From the NCBI RefSeq assembly GCF_000524195.1, contig NW_020170421.1, positions 72,500 through 136,499 of the forward strand: a DNA stretch of 64,000 nucleotides, read 5' to 3'. This DNA is from Echinococcus granulosus (Eukaryota > Platyhelminthes > Cestoda > Cyclophyllidea > Taeniidae). Positions 50,050 through 62,619 of the stretch are shown here, piece by piece. The notes under the pieces are model-generated. The model was not told where the DNA came from and did no database searches. It worked only from the letters and a program-made list of their open reading frames with translations. The translations under genes were made by a program, and so were the position numbers. Positions within the stretch are counted from its first letter, which is position 1. The number at the start of each line of letters is the position of its first letter.

Positions 50050-53000
50050 ATCGGTACTCGATCCGAGAGAATAAAAGTCCAGGTTGAGGAGATGAATGCG
50101 GTACCTATTAAAACTATCTTTCAACCTTCCAGAAATTTGTACTTCTAAGTAATCGACTTGGAATTTAACAATCCAAGCAAAAAATGATTATTTTGAACCA
50201 CATGAAGGCAAAATTTTAATGGTAACCAAGTGATATCCTTGGTTGTATTTTCCTTAGCATTCACCCGTCAGTCTTTTTGATTTTTACAAGATCCAAAAAG
50301 GCGCACAAAAGACCGAACAAAAGACAGTCACCACAACAGCGGCATTTTGAAAGGACTTGAACATTACACTTTGATCTAACAGCAAACATGAAATACTTGT
50401 ATCAGCAAGCCTTAAGGATCTTCAACCTTCAATCCATTGATAAAGCTCATAAAAGATGAGTCTTGGGACACAGGTTTCTGAGCATCTGTAACTTTTAAAG
50501 CAGGAGTAGGCTTTTGATTTATTCTTTGGAATTTTGCAAAACATACTTCTTTTGAAGTGTCAAATGCTTGACAAATATATCTTCGATTTGCAAGAGAAAA
50601 AGGAGAAAAAAGATTGGTCATGTCACACATTTCCTTTCTTAAGTCTCTTAAGTGCGTAGATAAAAATGCAAACATTTATCAAGTCTGTTCTTCAGTCTTT
50701 AGAGGCAGTCAGAAAACCCGAACCTCCCTACGGATTGGACGCCCTCGGCCTCCAAGGAGGAGAAAATGTACCATGAACACGCTTAACCCTGGTACCTATG
50801 CCTCTTTATTTATCACTACCCGATAAAACTTATCAGCGTCCAACTCGTCCCTGCATTCCAAGGATATGAAGGCTGTGCTGGAAGACAGGAACACCAAGCC
50901 TACTACACATCTAATGCCTTTTATAAGAAAAAATAGACTTAAAAATTCTGAAAAAGAGAGACGCTTAGCATAGATGGTGTAAGCACCTTTCTTATACGCC
51001 AAGTAAATTCCACACTAGTGATAGCAATTTCTTATCAATTCATTAAAATGTATCCTTTTTCCAAATGAACAACCTAGCAATCGAACTCGTTAACGCAGCT
51101 GGGAGCATTCTAATGAATCACGCGTGTCACTCAAATGGCGTGAACAATAGCTCGCTGGGTTGAAACTCCCGTGGATTAACTGCATCATCGTGTCACATGA
51201 ACAGAATTAGGGTGCTCTACTTTTTTACAGCAATTTCAACCTCTGCCCTTGGAAAAACTGAATTAATCAGGATAATGGCGAAGTTATGGGTACACAGGTA
51301 GATATAAATCGGCTTTTTGCGTAAAGACGAACCACTTTCTGATCCTTCCACGAATAGCCAATGAAGTAGAGTACTTATCGCATGCAATGATGGAGCTGAA
51401 GTAGTGAAGGTACCATACGTCCAAATTCTTATTTTATCGAACTGTACCCTGCTCTGTACTTGACTTCTCTCTTTCATCAATAATTAACTCTAAGAAAAAA
51501 TAACTAACCGATCATCTTCATAGATTTGAAAAGTCAACAGATTGATCGCATGCGAAAACATACGATCGTAGCCCAAATTAGCTCATGACAGTTTTGTCGT
51601 TTGTTGATGACCGCTTCCACCATTAGTTCAGAAGCCTTCGTATGCTTATTCCTCTAATCTGTACATAAATCCCTAGTCTTGATCTCATTTCCGGGGGTTG
51701 TAATGGACTTGTGACCCTACCATTCTGTTGGCCTCGTCTAAATGGGTCAAGAAGAGTTAACAATTGAACGATTACAATGTATATCACCTATGTTTAAACC
51801 CATCAAATTCCGAAATAACCAATCGCGTCATATTGGGGTGATGCTTCCACTTTTTTTCGTAAAATCTGACTTTAATAACTGGTTTACGATTCACCCCATT
51901 AATTATGATCCAAATGTGTGGCATGTTGGTGAGATCTTGCCAAAAAACTTTTCATTGTCAATGCGTAGACTTGAAGGCAGTGAGACACGGAATCTAGCAT
52001 AATTATGATGGAGCTAATGCAAACTGTAGCCCAGGGCTTACCCAACCGAAGGTCTGCAAGCTCTGAAGCAGACTGCCCTCATCAAATGTCTTATTGTTAA
52101 ATAAGTACCATTTGCAATAAATTTAAATTTAAATGTCAACAAAAAGCCTTTAGCTCTGGTAATTAATAGATGATGCCATGGCAAGTGATATGTTATGATT
52201 GTTTTTTTTCTACCATTAACTTGTAGCTTTGTAATCTACGCTCAAGTAAGGGAGGTAGTTCTGAAAATTAAATTAGGTGTAATTTTTTACAGCTAAGAAA
52301 TAACACTATAAGTACTAAGGTAAATAAGAAATGTGATTGCTTTAAGTCCTTTATTTTTAGGATTGTTTGACATTGATTAGGCCAAAAAACAACCTCTGGA
52401 AGAAAGAGTGAGGACGCAAACTTAAAGTACACTGGCCAGAAAATTGAGCTTATTTTAAGACAAACCCATTTAATGGGTGGAACAAAGTCCCTCTCTCGAA
52501 GTGGATTTAATGTCATTATAGTAGTATGAGAGTTAAGAGCGCTGGGGGGTTACAAGATTCTTATACAACAGTCGATTAGGCAGTTTGCTTATTTTTTTAC
52601 CTCTTACTTTTGAAATTCCGAATTCAAAATCAGCGCAGATGAAGTGCATAGCTACCTGCTAGCCTTTGCTTACTCAGCGATGCTGCAAACCATGCTTCAT
52701 AATGCCGCGATGAACTCGAGTAATGTTTGTTTATAATTTTGGACGGAAGTGTATCATGACAGATAAACGCAGTGCTATCAACAAGCTATAAATCTCCGCA
52801 GGTGGTTTTTTCAGAGTCGCAATTATAAACCAAGTATTTTTCCAATCAGACTTTGGCCTGAACTTAGCGAGCGTTACCTTTTTACCATGTAAATAGGTTT
52901 TAGCAGCTTTGACTCTCAATAGGCCCTTTCAAACTTGAATTAACTAAGCTAGTAAAAAGGAGAAGCAAACGGTTTTGTTTATTCTTCCAACTGACGTGTT

Positions 53001-53182
53001 GAGAAAAGAAGTGGATTATTTCTTCCATAATTTTGGTTTCCTACATTAGAATAAACTGTTATTTTGCAGCCCAGAAATGGAAACGCCTTATTTGAGCTAA
53101 TTTATGCTTAACTGATTTGAATTTCAATGAGAGTTTTGATTTTACTCTCGATATCTGTCCACAAGAAGGGTTGCGATGTCAT
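50050..53182. other. Intergenic DNA with no recognised gene
   Basis: No family copies. Frames of 87 codons on the minus strand at 50412-50675 and 86 codons on the plus strand at 51742-52002 have mixed composition but no recognisable domain. I do not support them as genes. Confidence 0.45.
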
Positions 53183-53378
53183 TGTAGGGTCTTGAGTCTT
53201 GCCTGAAATCGTAAGAAGTAATAGCAGTATAGCAGAAAATATATCACTGACGCACAGGGGGGCTAAGAGGCTGCTGGGATTGACCAGAGATTATGCTTTC
53301 ATGCGGAAGTTCAGCTGGCGCTGACTTAAGCCGCCCCATAATTAAAAGTAGAGTTAAACTAACTACCAGAGCGTTACG
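53183..53378 (+). repeat. Solo terminal repeat of the TRIM-like family
   Basis: 196 bp from TGTAGGGTC to GCGTTACG, with AGAGTTAAACTAAC near 53350 intact. TCAT precedes and TTAT follows, possibly an imperfect 4-bp duplication. The centre is diverged. Confidence 0.75.
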
Positions 53379-55581
53379 TTATAGTTATTTAGAACCTCAC
53401 GTCACCTTTCAGTAGCCCTGTATTACCTGTGTGACCCGCTATTTGCAAATCTCTGAGGCCGTATTTAATAGATATACTAAGAGAGGATAGACGCACGACT
53501 TGGTGGGAAGAATATTCACCCTGGGAATGCTTCATTTGGAATCACATGAAGATCTCAGAGCGTTTACACAAGGTGTGAAATGGAATAAGTTTTCAACGGT
53601 CTCATCGGTACTCCTACAAGTAAATAAATGCCGAGAATTTGCAAAATATATGCTTTGCAAGAACCTATTCACCACTGCAAGTTTCCAAAGTCAAGAATTT
53701 CCCAAAACGATTTTCAGGCCAAAAAGAATTACCCAATCATATTTTAAATCAGTATAACAGCTTAAAATTAAGACTGCAATTAGTAATACCAAAGGTAGTG
53801 CTAATACATTAATTAAATTTTTTTCCGTTCCAAATCTGCGCATATTACTCTATTCTAATGCATATTTAAAACGTCGCGATACAATCAGTGCATCGAGGGT
53901 TAGATGAAGTAGAATGTGCAGGGAATGTGCAAAATTGGTGGTAGATGAAAATCACAGTAAAAATGAAGGAATTAAAATTGGCGTCCATGCCAACAGGTTG
54001 AGTGCGCTGTGAACACCCCCCAATTTGTTTTTTGTGCGTGTGTGAATGTGTTTATGCAGCCAACTGTGCCAACACTAACCTGCCTGAGAATCGCAAGTGG
54101 TGCTGTGAAAAAAAAAACAACAATCCCGTGAAGTCGTAAATGGGCGGATTGAATCATCTCGTATTTCAGTGGCTTCAGCACCAATTGTACTAATAACATA
54201 TTGGAAACCATGGCGCCATCAGTAGTTGCCTTGCCACATACTTTGTTGGCATACACTTGTTAAAAGGTTATTTCAATTGGTTTAGTTACGATAAGGGATA
54301 AATTAGTGCAATTTTTCTAATGTATGGATGTAAGTTAATTAAAGTTATTTGCTTCATCGTCCCTAAACTTAATCTACTTCGTTGGTCGACATACTGCTGT
54401 TAGGGGTCTAAAGACTGTCTTACCCTAAAAATGATTTCTCATCCCTACTAAGATGTGATATTTTTGGTTTAACCTACAAATTGCCAGAATCGCGGAACCA
54501 ATCACCGAAGTACTTTGCTGAACTACTGGAGGATTTAAAGTTATTTTTTATTAATTTTGATTCTAAAATAGCAATTTCAGACATTTTGAAGGCGAGGAAG
54601 TTGGCTTCAAAAATTTGCCAACTGTAAATTAGTTCCCCTTACGAACATTAGTAAGAGACATAAAAGGTGCGACTTAAGTTAACTAATACGTACCCTACAT
54701 CACCAAACTTCCACAGTAAACTGTACTTGTAAGGCTATAGTCGGAGGCAAATTTTATGTGAAAAAGATGTTTTGACTGTCAGTTGTAGGTTCGAAAAACT
54801 CAGTAGATAAGCATGATGTACCTCGTTTGAATAATTCAGGGCTGTTTGCAGAGGTTGCTAAGGCAACTAATCGCATGAGAGCTGAGAAGGCGATGAGGGA
54901 GTTGTTATTTTAAGCAAAAGGGAACGATGAGCCCAAAATCTGATAAAATGGGCTTTTTAAACTTTGTGTTATAAATACCATGTTGGTGACTAGGATTTAA
55001 GGTTTTTATTGTCAAAAAAACGCCGCTTTAATCTCTCAAAAGCGCAAATAGAATTCTATGTTTTGTGAAAGAACAAGGAAATAGATAAATTTAGTCATGA
55101 CGTAATAATTCATTTAGAATTTCGAGAACCTTCATTTACTCAACAACTTCCAGAGCCATTAAAAGTACACAAAAATCCATTTGAAAGGCTGAAAAACTAA
55201 AATAAGGAGCAGAAAATCAGTCCAATTTGGTAAATAAATCAAGACAGATTGAAATTAATTCAGTCGAGAAAATATGTTTCAAAGTGTGTCGAGCCGAATG
55301 AGAATAAGCCCCCTCTACCACACCTTAAATAATGGCAATGGAACAAAATAAAATAAAAGATCTAAGCACAGCAGACCCCTTAAAGAATCACATTTAAATT
55401 TCGAAATTACGAGTTGCAGTAAATTTGTTCACTTGAATTAACTTTAAATCACAGGCTATTCCACCTTAAAGATTACATGTACTTTTCCTGCCATTTAACT
55501 AAGAGGAACACGCTTTCAGAAAGGGTATTTACCAAGGCCTCAAGTTAAGGGAATAATTTTAAACAAACATGCAAATACTTA
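53379..55581. other. Intergenic DNA with no recognised gene
   Basis: No supported gene or family copy. The 94-codon minus-strand frame at 53972-54256 and the 85-codon plus-strand frame at 53500-53757 are not recognisable. Confidence 0.45.
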
Positions 55582-55781
55582 CGTAATACAGTGATTTCTT
55601 TTTAACTCTTCCTTTTCAGTCTTTGCCGGCATTTAATGCTCCGCGATTGCACTTCCACTGAGCCGAATGGCCCCCGGGTCATGCCAGTAGCTACCCCACA
55701 ATCCTTCGTTACGTCGGCAGTGCATATTCCGGTTTAATGCTATGACTTCTTATGTCTTCAGGAATGACTAGAGCTGCTGCA
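55582..55781 (-). repeat. Solo terminal repeat, minus orientation
   Basis: 200 bp. In plus-strand text it opens CGTAATACAGTG, carries TTTAACTCTTCCTTTTCAGT near 55601 and GGCAGTGCATATTCCGGTTT near 55717, and ends GAGCTGCTGCA. It is only about 100 bp from the next element, which has the opposite orientation, so the two are separate insertions. Confidence 0.78.
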
Positions 55782-55884
55782 AATGTATCATTAAGCCAAG
55801 GTTACCAAACTAAAACGCAAAATTTGAACCTAATTTGAAAAAATTAATTAAATTCAAAAGCAAGGTATAAAGTTATTTACGTTT

Positions 55885-56631
55885 TGTTCGTTTCGCTCTG
55901 TTTAGAAACTGTATTGGGGGAAGGGGGGATGTGCTGACCATCAAGAATGTTTACCGCTACTCGAAGGAATAGAGGCCTAAAAGCAGAGTCGTTTAATAAG
56001 GGGCGGGGTTTAAAGCAGAACCAAGGAGATAAGCTACCGCCTCTATTTCGCCTTGCCACTTTATTCTCACTTCAGTGCTGCCCAGCCATATCTACTAGTT
56101 GGGTTCTATCCAACTAGTAGAAGGGTGGAGGAGGTCTCACTTTTCCAATTCATTGGCATCTTCATGCAGGTATCGTGGGTGCTGCCTAACGCATTTATCC
56201 AGATGGTTCACAGCCACGGCTTATGTCTCTTCAGTTGTTGGTAGCATTCCCGTCGAATGTGGCACTGGTGTATTTGCTGAAGGTAGACGTCATTTTTTGA
56301 CCTTCCATTAGGGGCCGTCACAGATACTTCCATCACCAGCATGCGATCCTCTTCCGTCACATTAAAATTTAGCGCCTGGCAATAGCAATTAAAGTGGCTA
56401 TCCTTTGGGATCGTGTCTACTTTCCATTGCCACCGATGTAGCGCTCTTAGACTTCCCTGAAAACGAAAGAAATCATACTACTAAGACAAAAAACGTTTTT
56501 TTAACTTAGAGAAGGGGTGGGTGCTACAGGCATGATCCAAAGGCCATGGCACTGGGCGGGAGTACAATGGCGATGCCTCAAATGCTCAAGTAACGGAAAC
56601 GAAGAGTTGGATAAACAATCAGGGTATTACA
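55885..56631 (+). mobile_element. TRIM-like element, 5'-truncated, with best-preserved internal hairpin
   Basis: Internal sequence starts near 55885-55900 (TTTAGAAACTGTATTGGGGG, matching the element at 57840-58784 near 58240). The right terminal repeat is 56437-56631, beginning TGTAGCGCTC and ending TATTACA. The block CACTTCAGTGCTGCCCAGCC is at 56069-56088, and an 11-bp perfect hairpin is at 56092-56120. The left terminal repeat is missing. Frames at 55877-56311 lie inside the element. Confidence 0.78.
56092..56120 (+). repeat. Perfect 11-bp hairpin with 7-nt loop in the TRIM internal region
   Basis: CTACTAGTTGG at 56092-56102 pairs perfectly with CCAACTAGTAG at 56110-56120 across the loop GTTCTAT. 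The same position in other copies keeps the loop sequence and a shorter or wobble-containing stem. Confidence 0.85.
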
Positions 56632-57839
56632 GTCACACGCTTAACGTCCTTTGAATGGTTTAACCAACCCGACTTTACTCCTTTCACAATACCAGTACGT
56701 AATTATGGTATTACTGATTGAATAGAAGTGGTATGGGTCACGAATTCTGATATATGAATAAATATTAGAGTTAAGAATTTGTGGGGTCCAGAAGATACTA
56801 GGGACCCATTTTATGGTTCTCTAATGACAATCAGAACTACTCAAGGCCACTCGTTTTAAGATTCGCCTTAGCTTTTTAACTATGAATTACCAGAAACTAC
56901 GCAATTGTGGTACTCTGGCGAAACTGATGGTCATTCATTACTTGAAACTGACGCGAAATGATTTCCCATAGCATAAATGGGTCCTGGAAAAGGCCTTCCA
57001 GTAATTCCTTAACGGGGCACACTCGTAGGATGGGTGAAGAAGTGAGGAGAAAACTTGTGAATTCTGGGAACTCTGTTGGTGGGCATCGCCCCACTAACAA
57101 CTGATGGACCTGGATGAAAGGAGAATTACTCATTCATATGGAAAAAAGGGAAAGCAACCTTGATTTGTTTCCCGTAGGCTAGTCGTACAAGAACCCACAA
57201 AGAACGGCGTGTTTTAATCCTTTTTTCTGCTCCTTTTGGTTTGTACCGTAAGAAGTGCTCTGAAACCCCAAGAGTTCTTCATCAGCCTGAAGCAGATTAA
57301 TCTTCCTTTTTTTCGCCAAGACGATTTTTCTGTCGAAATCTGCGAAATCTTACTTCTTCTAATAAAGTCAGTTAGAGTTTCTCCTCTTTCCCGACAATAG
57401 GAGGTATTAAAATTTAAATCACTTTCACAGATACTGATTAGTAAAAACTCCAGAAATTTGTAGCATAGCTATTTCTTACGTAAACTTTAATTAAATATTT
57501 TTGTATGCCGCCTCGTGAGGTGAGTGGCACAAACATTGTACGTTTCGTTCTTTGTTCACCGACTCAAGTGGTGAGATAACTAGTTTAAGTCTGCAACTTT
57601 TTCACATTACTACCTCTCGAGAACACCATTTTTATCTGATTTTTAAGAGAACTATTGCAATTCTAAATGCAATTTATACTTATGTTATAAAAAAACAAAC
57701 ATTTATTACTATCTCATGCCTATTCGGAGGGAGGACTTAAATGTGTTCCATCCATGAATACATTCAATTATGAGGCACAAAGACGATTTGTAAAGTATCT
57801 TTCCCCACTGGTGGCAGAGAGGTTTGATCCAGGAAGTAT
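56632..57839. other. Intergenic DNA with no recognised gene
   Basis: No supported gene. Short frames only. Confidence 0.5.
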
Positions 57840-58784
57840 TGTAGCCCCACTCAACTTTTCTGTAGATAAAGGAGGCATAATACTCGTGCAGAATATGTAC
57901 TGCCGACGTAAGGAAGGGCTGGGGTTACTGACATAGTTCGGAGTCCATGCCATTTAGAGGGACTGCAAAAGTGGAATCTTAAATGATACCGGTTTCAAAT
58001 CAAAAAGTTACGCAAATAGCCGTAGTATTACAGACCCTCTCCCATTCTAAGAGTCGTCTTAGGCTCTAACCTTAGTAATCCTCCCAAGTCGACCATCACG
58101 AAGTAGTCGGTGCTGTACGCAAAAGTACACACGAATCAACCGTGCCAGTCATCGATTTTCCTTGTGACTGAAAGGGTATTCGATTGCAATGTCACTAATC
58201 CATCTTGACAATTTTATTGAATCTAGTGATTCGTCTTGTTTGGAAACTGTATTTCGGAAAGGGGGAATGGGCTGACCATTGCGTATGTCCACCGCTAGTC
58301 ATAGGAAGACGGGCCCACGGGTAGTAATTTAACGAAGGACAGGATTTTAATTTAGTGAAGATTAGGTTTTAAGTTTATTTTCCGCCTTGCCCCTTCGTTT
58401 CCACTTCATTGCTGCCCAGTTATATCCATTTTTCCATCTATCTGGATTCTAGTCAGGTAGTAGAGTGGTAGAGGAGGTATCGCGTGTTCATTTCATTAAC
58501 ATCTCCATACAGGTACCGTGGACACATCTATAACGGACTTTTTGAAATGATTCACTGCTAGTGTCACTTTAGGTGTCAGTAGCACTCCTGTAAATCACAG
58601 ACTCTTGGTATTTTCCGGAGGTAGACGTCATTTTCAAGTAGACATAATGCTGGAGCAGAATATGTAAGGGTTGTGGGCTACTTGTATGGTCCGAATTCCA
58701 CACCGTTTCGAGAAAATACAAGGTAGATCCTTAAATGCTCTTTAAATAAAAACGAAATTTTAAGCAAATAATCAACTTATTACA
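57840..58784 (+). mobile_element. TRIM-like element with both terminal repeats, right repeat truncated
   Basis: Left terminal repeat 57840-58032 (TGTAGCCCC to TATTACA), with GTGCAGAATATGTACTGCCG near 57887. The internal region includes CACTTCATTGCTGCCCAGTT at 58402-58421 and a wobble-containing hairpin at 58438-58460. The right terminal repeat, at about 58627-58784, lacks its first ~25 bp and ends TTATTACA, so a deletion fused the internal 3' end to it. Frames at 57754-57953 are repeat sequence. Confidence 0.8.
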
Positions 58785-59457
58785 GTCCAAATAATTCACG
58801 AAAAGATTTGGTAAGCTAATTTCATGATATTTTGTAGCTGTATAGCTTAGCACGTTTACTGCCGGCCTTGTGGGTGCATGGTATATGCTCCTCAGAAATT
58901 GGTAATAAATAAATGTATTTCCTAAATTCTGTCACTACTAGGTTGGTTGAGGTAAAAATAGCCAAATATTAACATTTATCTGGCAGCTTTCAGTGGGAAA
59001 ATATTAAGTATGATGTAAGATGTATAGGCTGAAGTGGAATATCAACCACTACAAGTCACTTGTTAAATTGTTCTCAAAAACACAAAGAACTGCAACTCGA
59101 TTAAGTGTTATTGTTTATCGGTGATGAACAGATAAAGATTGCATGATAAAAACAAGCTACAGACGTAGTGAATATGCTGAGGAGTCTGATTGTATGAAAG
59201 TTTCTCCACTCATCTTCCTAATCCTTCACTCTATTCTAGAGCTTCTTCAATTGAACTTCAACAAAACGTGAGGTATCCTGAGCAATCAGATGGCCCTAAG
59301 AAAACTCTTATCATTTCTCTTTGGCTATGGGTATTACTAATCAATTAACCACCTTCTGCTGCAAACAAGAGATTCTCGTGACTTCTTATGATATTTGGAA
59401 AGTTGGTTGCACTGCAAGGGGTAGAGCCATTGCTTTCAATAAATTACAGTCTTTTGG
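58785..59457. other. Intergenic spacer
   Basis: AT-rich sequence between two elements; nothing recognised. Confidence 0.55.
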
Positions 59458-60544
59458 TACAATAATTTTGCGGATTGTTTATTCTCGATTTTAATAACGA
59501 GCCGTTTAGGGCTCCACGATTGTACCATTACCGGGCGGCGTGGCCTCCAGGGATGCCAGTGGCCATCAAGCTCTTCTGTACTTTGATCATACTTATTCTG
59601 CTCAAGTGTTATGTCAACTTTTTCCTTCAGACAAGACTCAGGATACTAAAATAATGGTATTGGGAAGCATTTCCTGCCCTATGAGACAACTATTCTGATT
59701 TCCAATCGTAAAATGCTAAGCATTAACTGACGGAAGAAGGGCATTTGCTGTGAGTGGGAGAACTTGTGTCGATCCCCAACAGAAGGGTTGAGTATGACGT
59801 CGACCTTCGGCAACTGCTCCAGTGTTCTGTTCTGCAGCATCGCTATTAACAGCTGAAGCTACACTAGTAGTGTCCGTGAATAATCTTGAAAGCTTGCTAC
59901 TTAACAGTCTACTCTACCTGCATGGAGTGGTCAGTGAGGTGAATACGTGAGACCTCCACCTCTCTTCCGACTGGTTAGAACCCAGCTCGATACGGTTGGG
60001 CAATATTGAGGTAAGAACAAAGTGGCAAGGTGGAAGAGATGCAAAAGAAAAATCATTTCCAAGAAACTGTTAAAACCTCGCCCTTTATTAAATGACTGCT
60101 TTTAGGCCGGTGTTCTTGCAACAAGCGATGGACATACGTGTTAGCCAGTACATTCTTCCGTTCCCAATTCACTACAAGATCAAGATGGACCTCCAAATCC
60201 AGTAGTATTTCCAAGAGGGAACAGTGGTGTTGCAGTCAGATATCTTCTAAGTTGCACGCAAAGTCAAGGACTGACGCTGTTGGTTGGTAGATGTTTTTCT
60301 TACCGCATCATCTGCGTTGTGATGGATGCCGTAGGAAGTTTACCAAAAGGAAACATTAGGGATGACATTCAAAAGAAGAGAGGAACCAAATAGTACATTA
60401 ATCGCTCGTACTGTACCACCGCTGCGTAGCCTAAGCTTCGAGGAATGCCAGTGGCCCTCCTACCCTCCTGAACGTCGACCATACATTATTCTGTTTGAGT
60501 GTTACGTCTTGTTTTCGTCTTCAGGTAAATCGCAGAGAGCTACA
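59458..60544 (-). mobile_element. TRIM-like element with both terminal repeats, minus orientation
   Basis: On the minus strand, the 5' terminal repeat ends in plus-strand text at GAGAGCTACA (60544) and its other end, near 60395, is poorly preserved. The 3' terminal repeat is about 59458-59649. The internal region is collinear with 43691-44440 and with 1-338. The loop region of the family hairpin is at about 59969-59987 (CTGG and CCAG arms, TTAGAAC between them in plus-strand text). The 75-codon frame at 60362-60589 lies mostly inside it. Confidence 0.75.
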
Positions 60545-61459
60545 AATAGGTCCCTAAAAGACCACTTATTTGTAGTCATTCGAAGTTAAGAAAAAAAGTT
60601 CTGCAAATTTATAGTACTATACTTCTGTTTACTTAAATTGTGCTATGGTTTGCAGTTTACGTGATATGACTTGAATGTCGCAATTGTACTTGGACTTGGT
60701 TATTCTTTCAAGAAAGTGGTATGACCTTCCACCTCTAATGTCATATTAAGGTACGTCGCCGTTGGCAAGTAGGAGATATGATTGTTCTCTTTATTCTTGA
60801 ATTTAACTGTAGTTATAACATTTATCCGTTGCCAAAGGGGTATGCCAATGTTGCTTTGGTCAACAGGTTCAAAGTTTGATGGAGAAACCTCTTGTGGTTG
60901 AAATTTCACGAAGGAGATTAAAGTTTACTAACATGAGACACTATTTACCAGCTATCTCTAGAAAAGTGGAATCATTTCAAGGGATTTTTAAAGACGGTTT
61001 GTAGGCATGCAAAGCCTCCTAAATAGAAGATATTTCCATCTATGACTGTGCCTTAATTGTGCATTTATCCCCCTATTTTTGCTTCATTTATTTAGTCATC
61101 CTATTCAAAAATTTCGTGTCTTTTGTGATCCTAGTTTAATTTCAGTAGATCTTATCAACTGTCATAGTCGGAGAGAAACAGAAACACTTCCGGTGGCGTT
61201 GTTGCATTACTCATTGGCTAGCAATGGTCGCAACTGTTTCTCTCTTGTGTAAGTTCCTATAGGTAGAGGAGCAAATGCACATTATCCACTTCAGAGTTGT
61301 AAATGGAATTGTTGAAATTTTGAGGCCATCCACTAAGACCATGTAACCATAGCGGTTGGAGGCAAATCTGCTTTCTAAACCAAAGCGATTTCACTAGTCG
61401 AAAAAGACTGGTTAGTTTGGCTGAAATAAAACTAAAACAACGGAATGAACATTTTGGGA
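60545..61459. other. Intergenic DNA with no recognised gene
   Basis: No supported gene. The 137-codon minus-strand frame at 61257-61670 runs through the solo terminal repeat at 61464, so I do not accept it. Confidence 0.5.
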
Positions 61460-61463
61460 TTAT

Positions 61464-61638
61464 TGTAATAATTTGAACATTGTTTAACGCTTCCTTTTGG
61501 TTTCCCAAGCACTCAAGGCTCCGCACTTGTACTTCTGCTGGGAGGCATGACCTCGGGGCCATGCCAGTAGATCCCCCCGAACCCTGCTGTTTCAGTATTA
61601 TGTCTCCTTTAGTCTTTACGAAAGTCTCAGGCACCGCT
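61464..61638 (-). repeat. Solo terminal repeat, minus orientation, with 4-bp flanking duplication
   Basis: 175 bp, opening TGTAATAATTTG in plus-strand text and retaining TTCCTTTTGGTTTCC near 61490 and GGCCATGCCAGTAGATCC near 61557. TTAT flanks it on both sides (61460-61463 and 61639-61642). The segment containing the usual CAGTACATATTCTGCCC is deleted. Confidence 0.72.
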
Positions 61639-61642
61639 TTAT

Positions 61643-62619
61643 TTCTGTTTTCGCAGTTTTGACCACTCAATCACCTCGTGAAGTATAGATGGAGCGTGTG
61701 CTAGTTTAAAGTATCAGCTCCTTGCAATTTCGCGTGCATCTAGGTAAATATACTTAGACTGAGAGGTTCAAACACGCCGTGAAGTTAAGACCATTCAAGC
61801 ATTTTCATGTACGAACAGGCAAGGAGGGGCGTGAGCGGACTCTAATGAGTCATCGGGTTCAAGAGACCATAAAAATGTTGAGCGATTACAAAGCAGATGA
61901 ACTTTGTACCAGCATTTATTCTCAGGCAAAACAATGGTATTGTAGCTTACGATATGAACCAGAAACCCAATTTTACCAATGGTAAATCGATGAAAAGAGT
62001 CATGACAAAGAGGTCAATAGGCCCTACTTAAGAATATGTAGAAAGTAATAATGCATCCAACCATACTTTTCAGATAAAAAAGAATTTTGCATGGGTTTCA
62101 GGAGCTGATGGCATATGGCGCACCATATCAAGATAATTCAGCCTCTGAAGGCTGGTTCTTGGCAGTCTGAAGAGGGTAACGAAAGATTTATCAAGCATGA
62201 TCCAACACATGAATTAGGAACTACTTTAGAGATATGTTGGGGTCCACGCATAGCATTTTGGTAACCATAATGATGTACAGGGTACGAATGTCAGTTCTCT
62301 TATTTGATGCACCACAAAAGATATTTTGATATGCAGATTTAAAATACTTTGCAAATGAATTGTTGCATAAGAACCGAAGAAGAACGGTTGAGTTTATTCA
62401 TAAATCTTATGAATGGTGGTGAGGTGCAGACTTCAGTATTAAACGAATTTTTGACAAAAATACACACTAGTGATCGAGTAGATATATTCTAAAGCGAATT
62501 ATGCAGTTTCGTAGCGGAAAATCATACAACGAGGCATTTGGAAGTCTCATTAACCAACAGGCAATCCCTACTAAAACAACCTCACTAGACTCGGTTTCAT
62601 AGCATTTTTCGTGGATGTT
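61643..62619. other. Intergenic DNA with no recognised gene
   Basis: Short frames only (68 codons at 61779-61985); nothing recognised. Confidence 0.5.

Noticed and set aside
61257..61670. 137-codon minus-strand open frame
   Set aside because: Passes through a solo terminal repeat; no protein family recognised.
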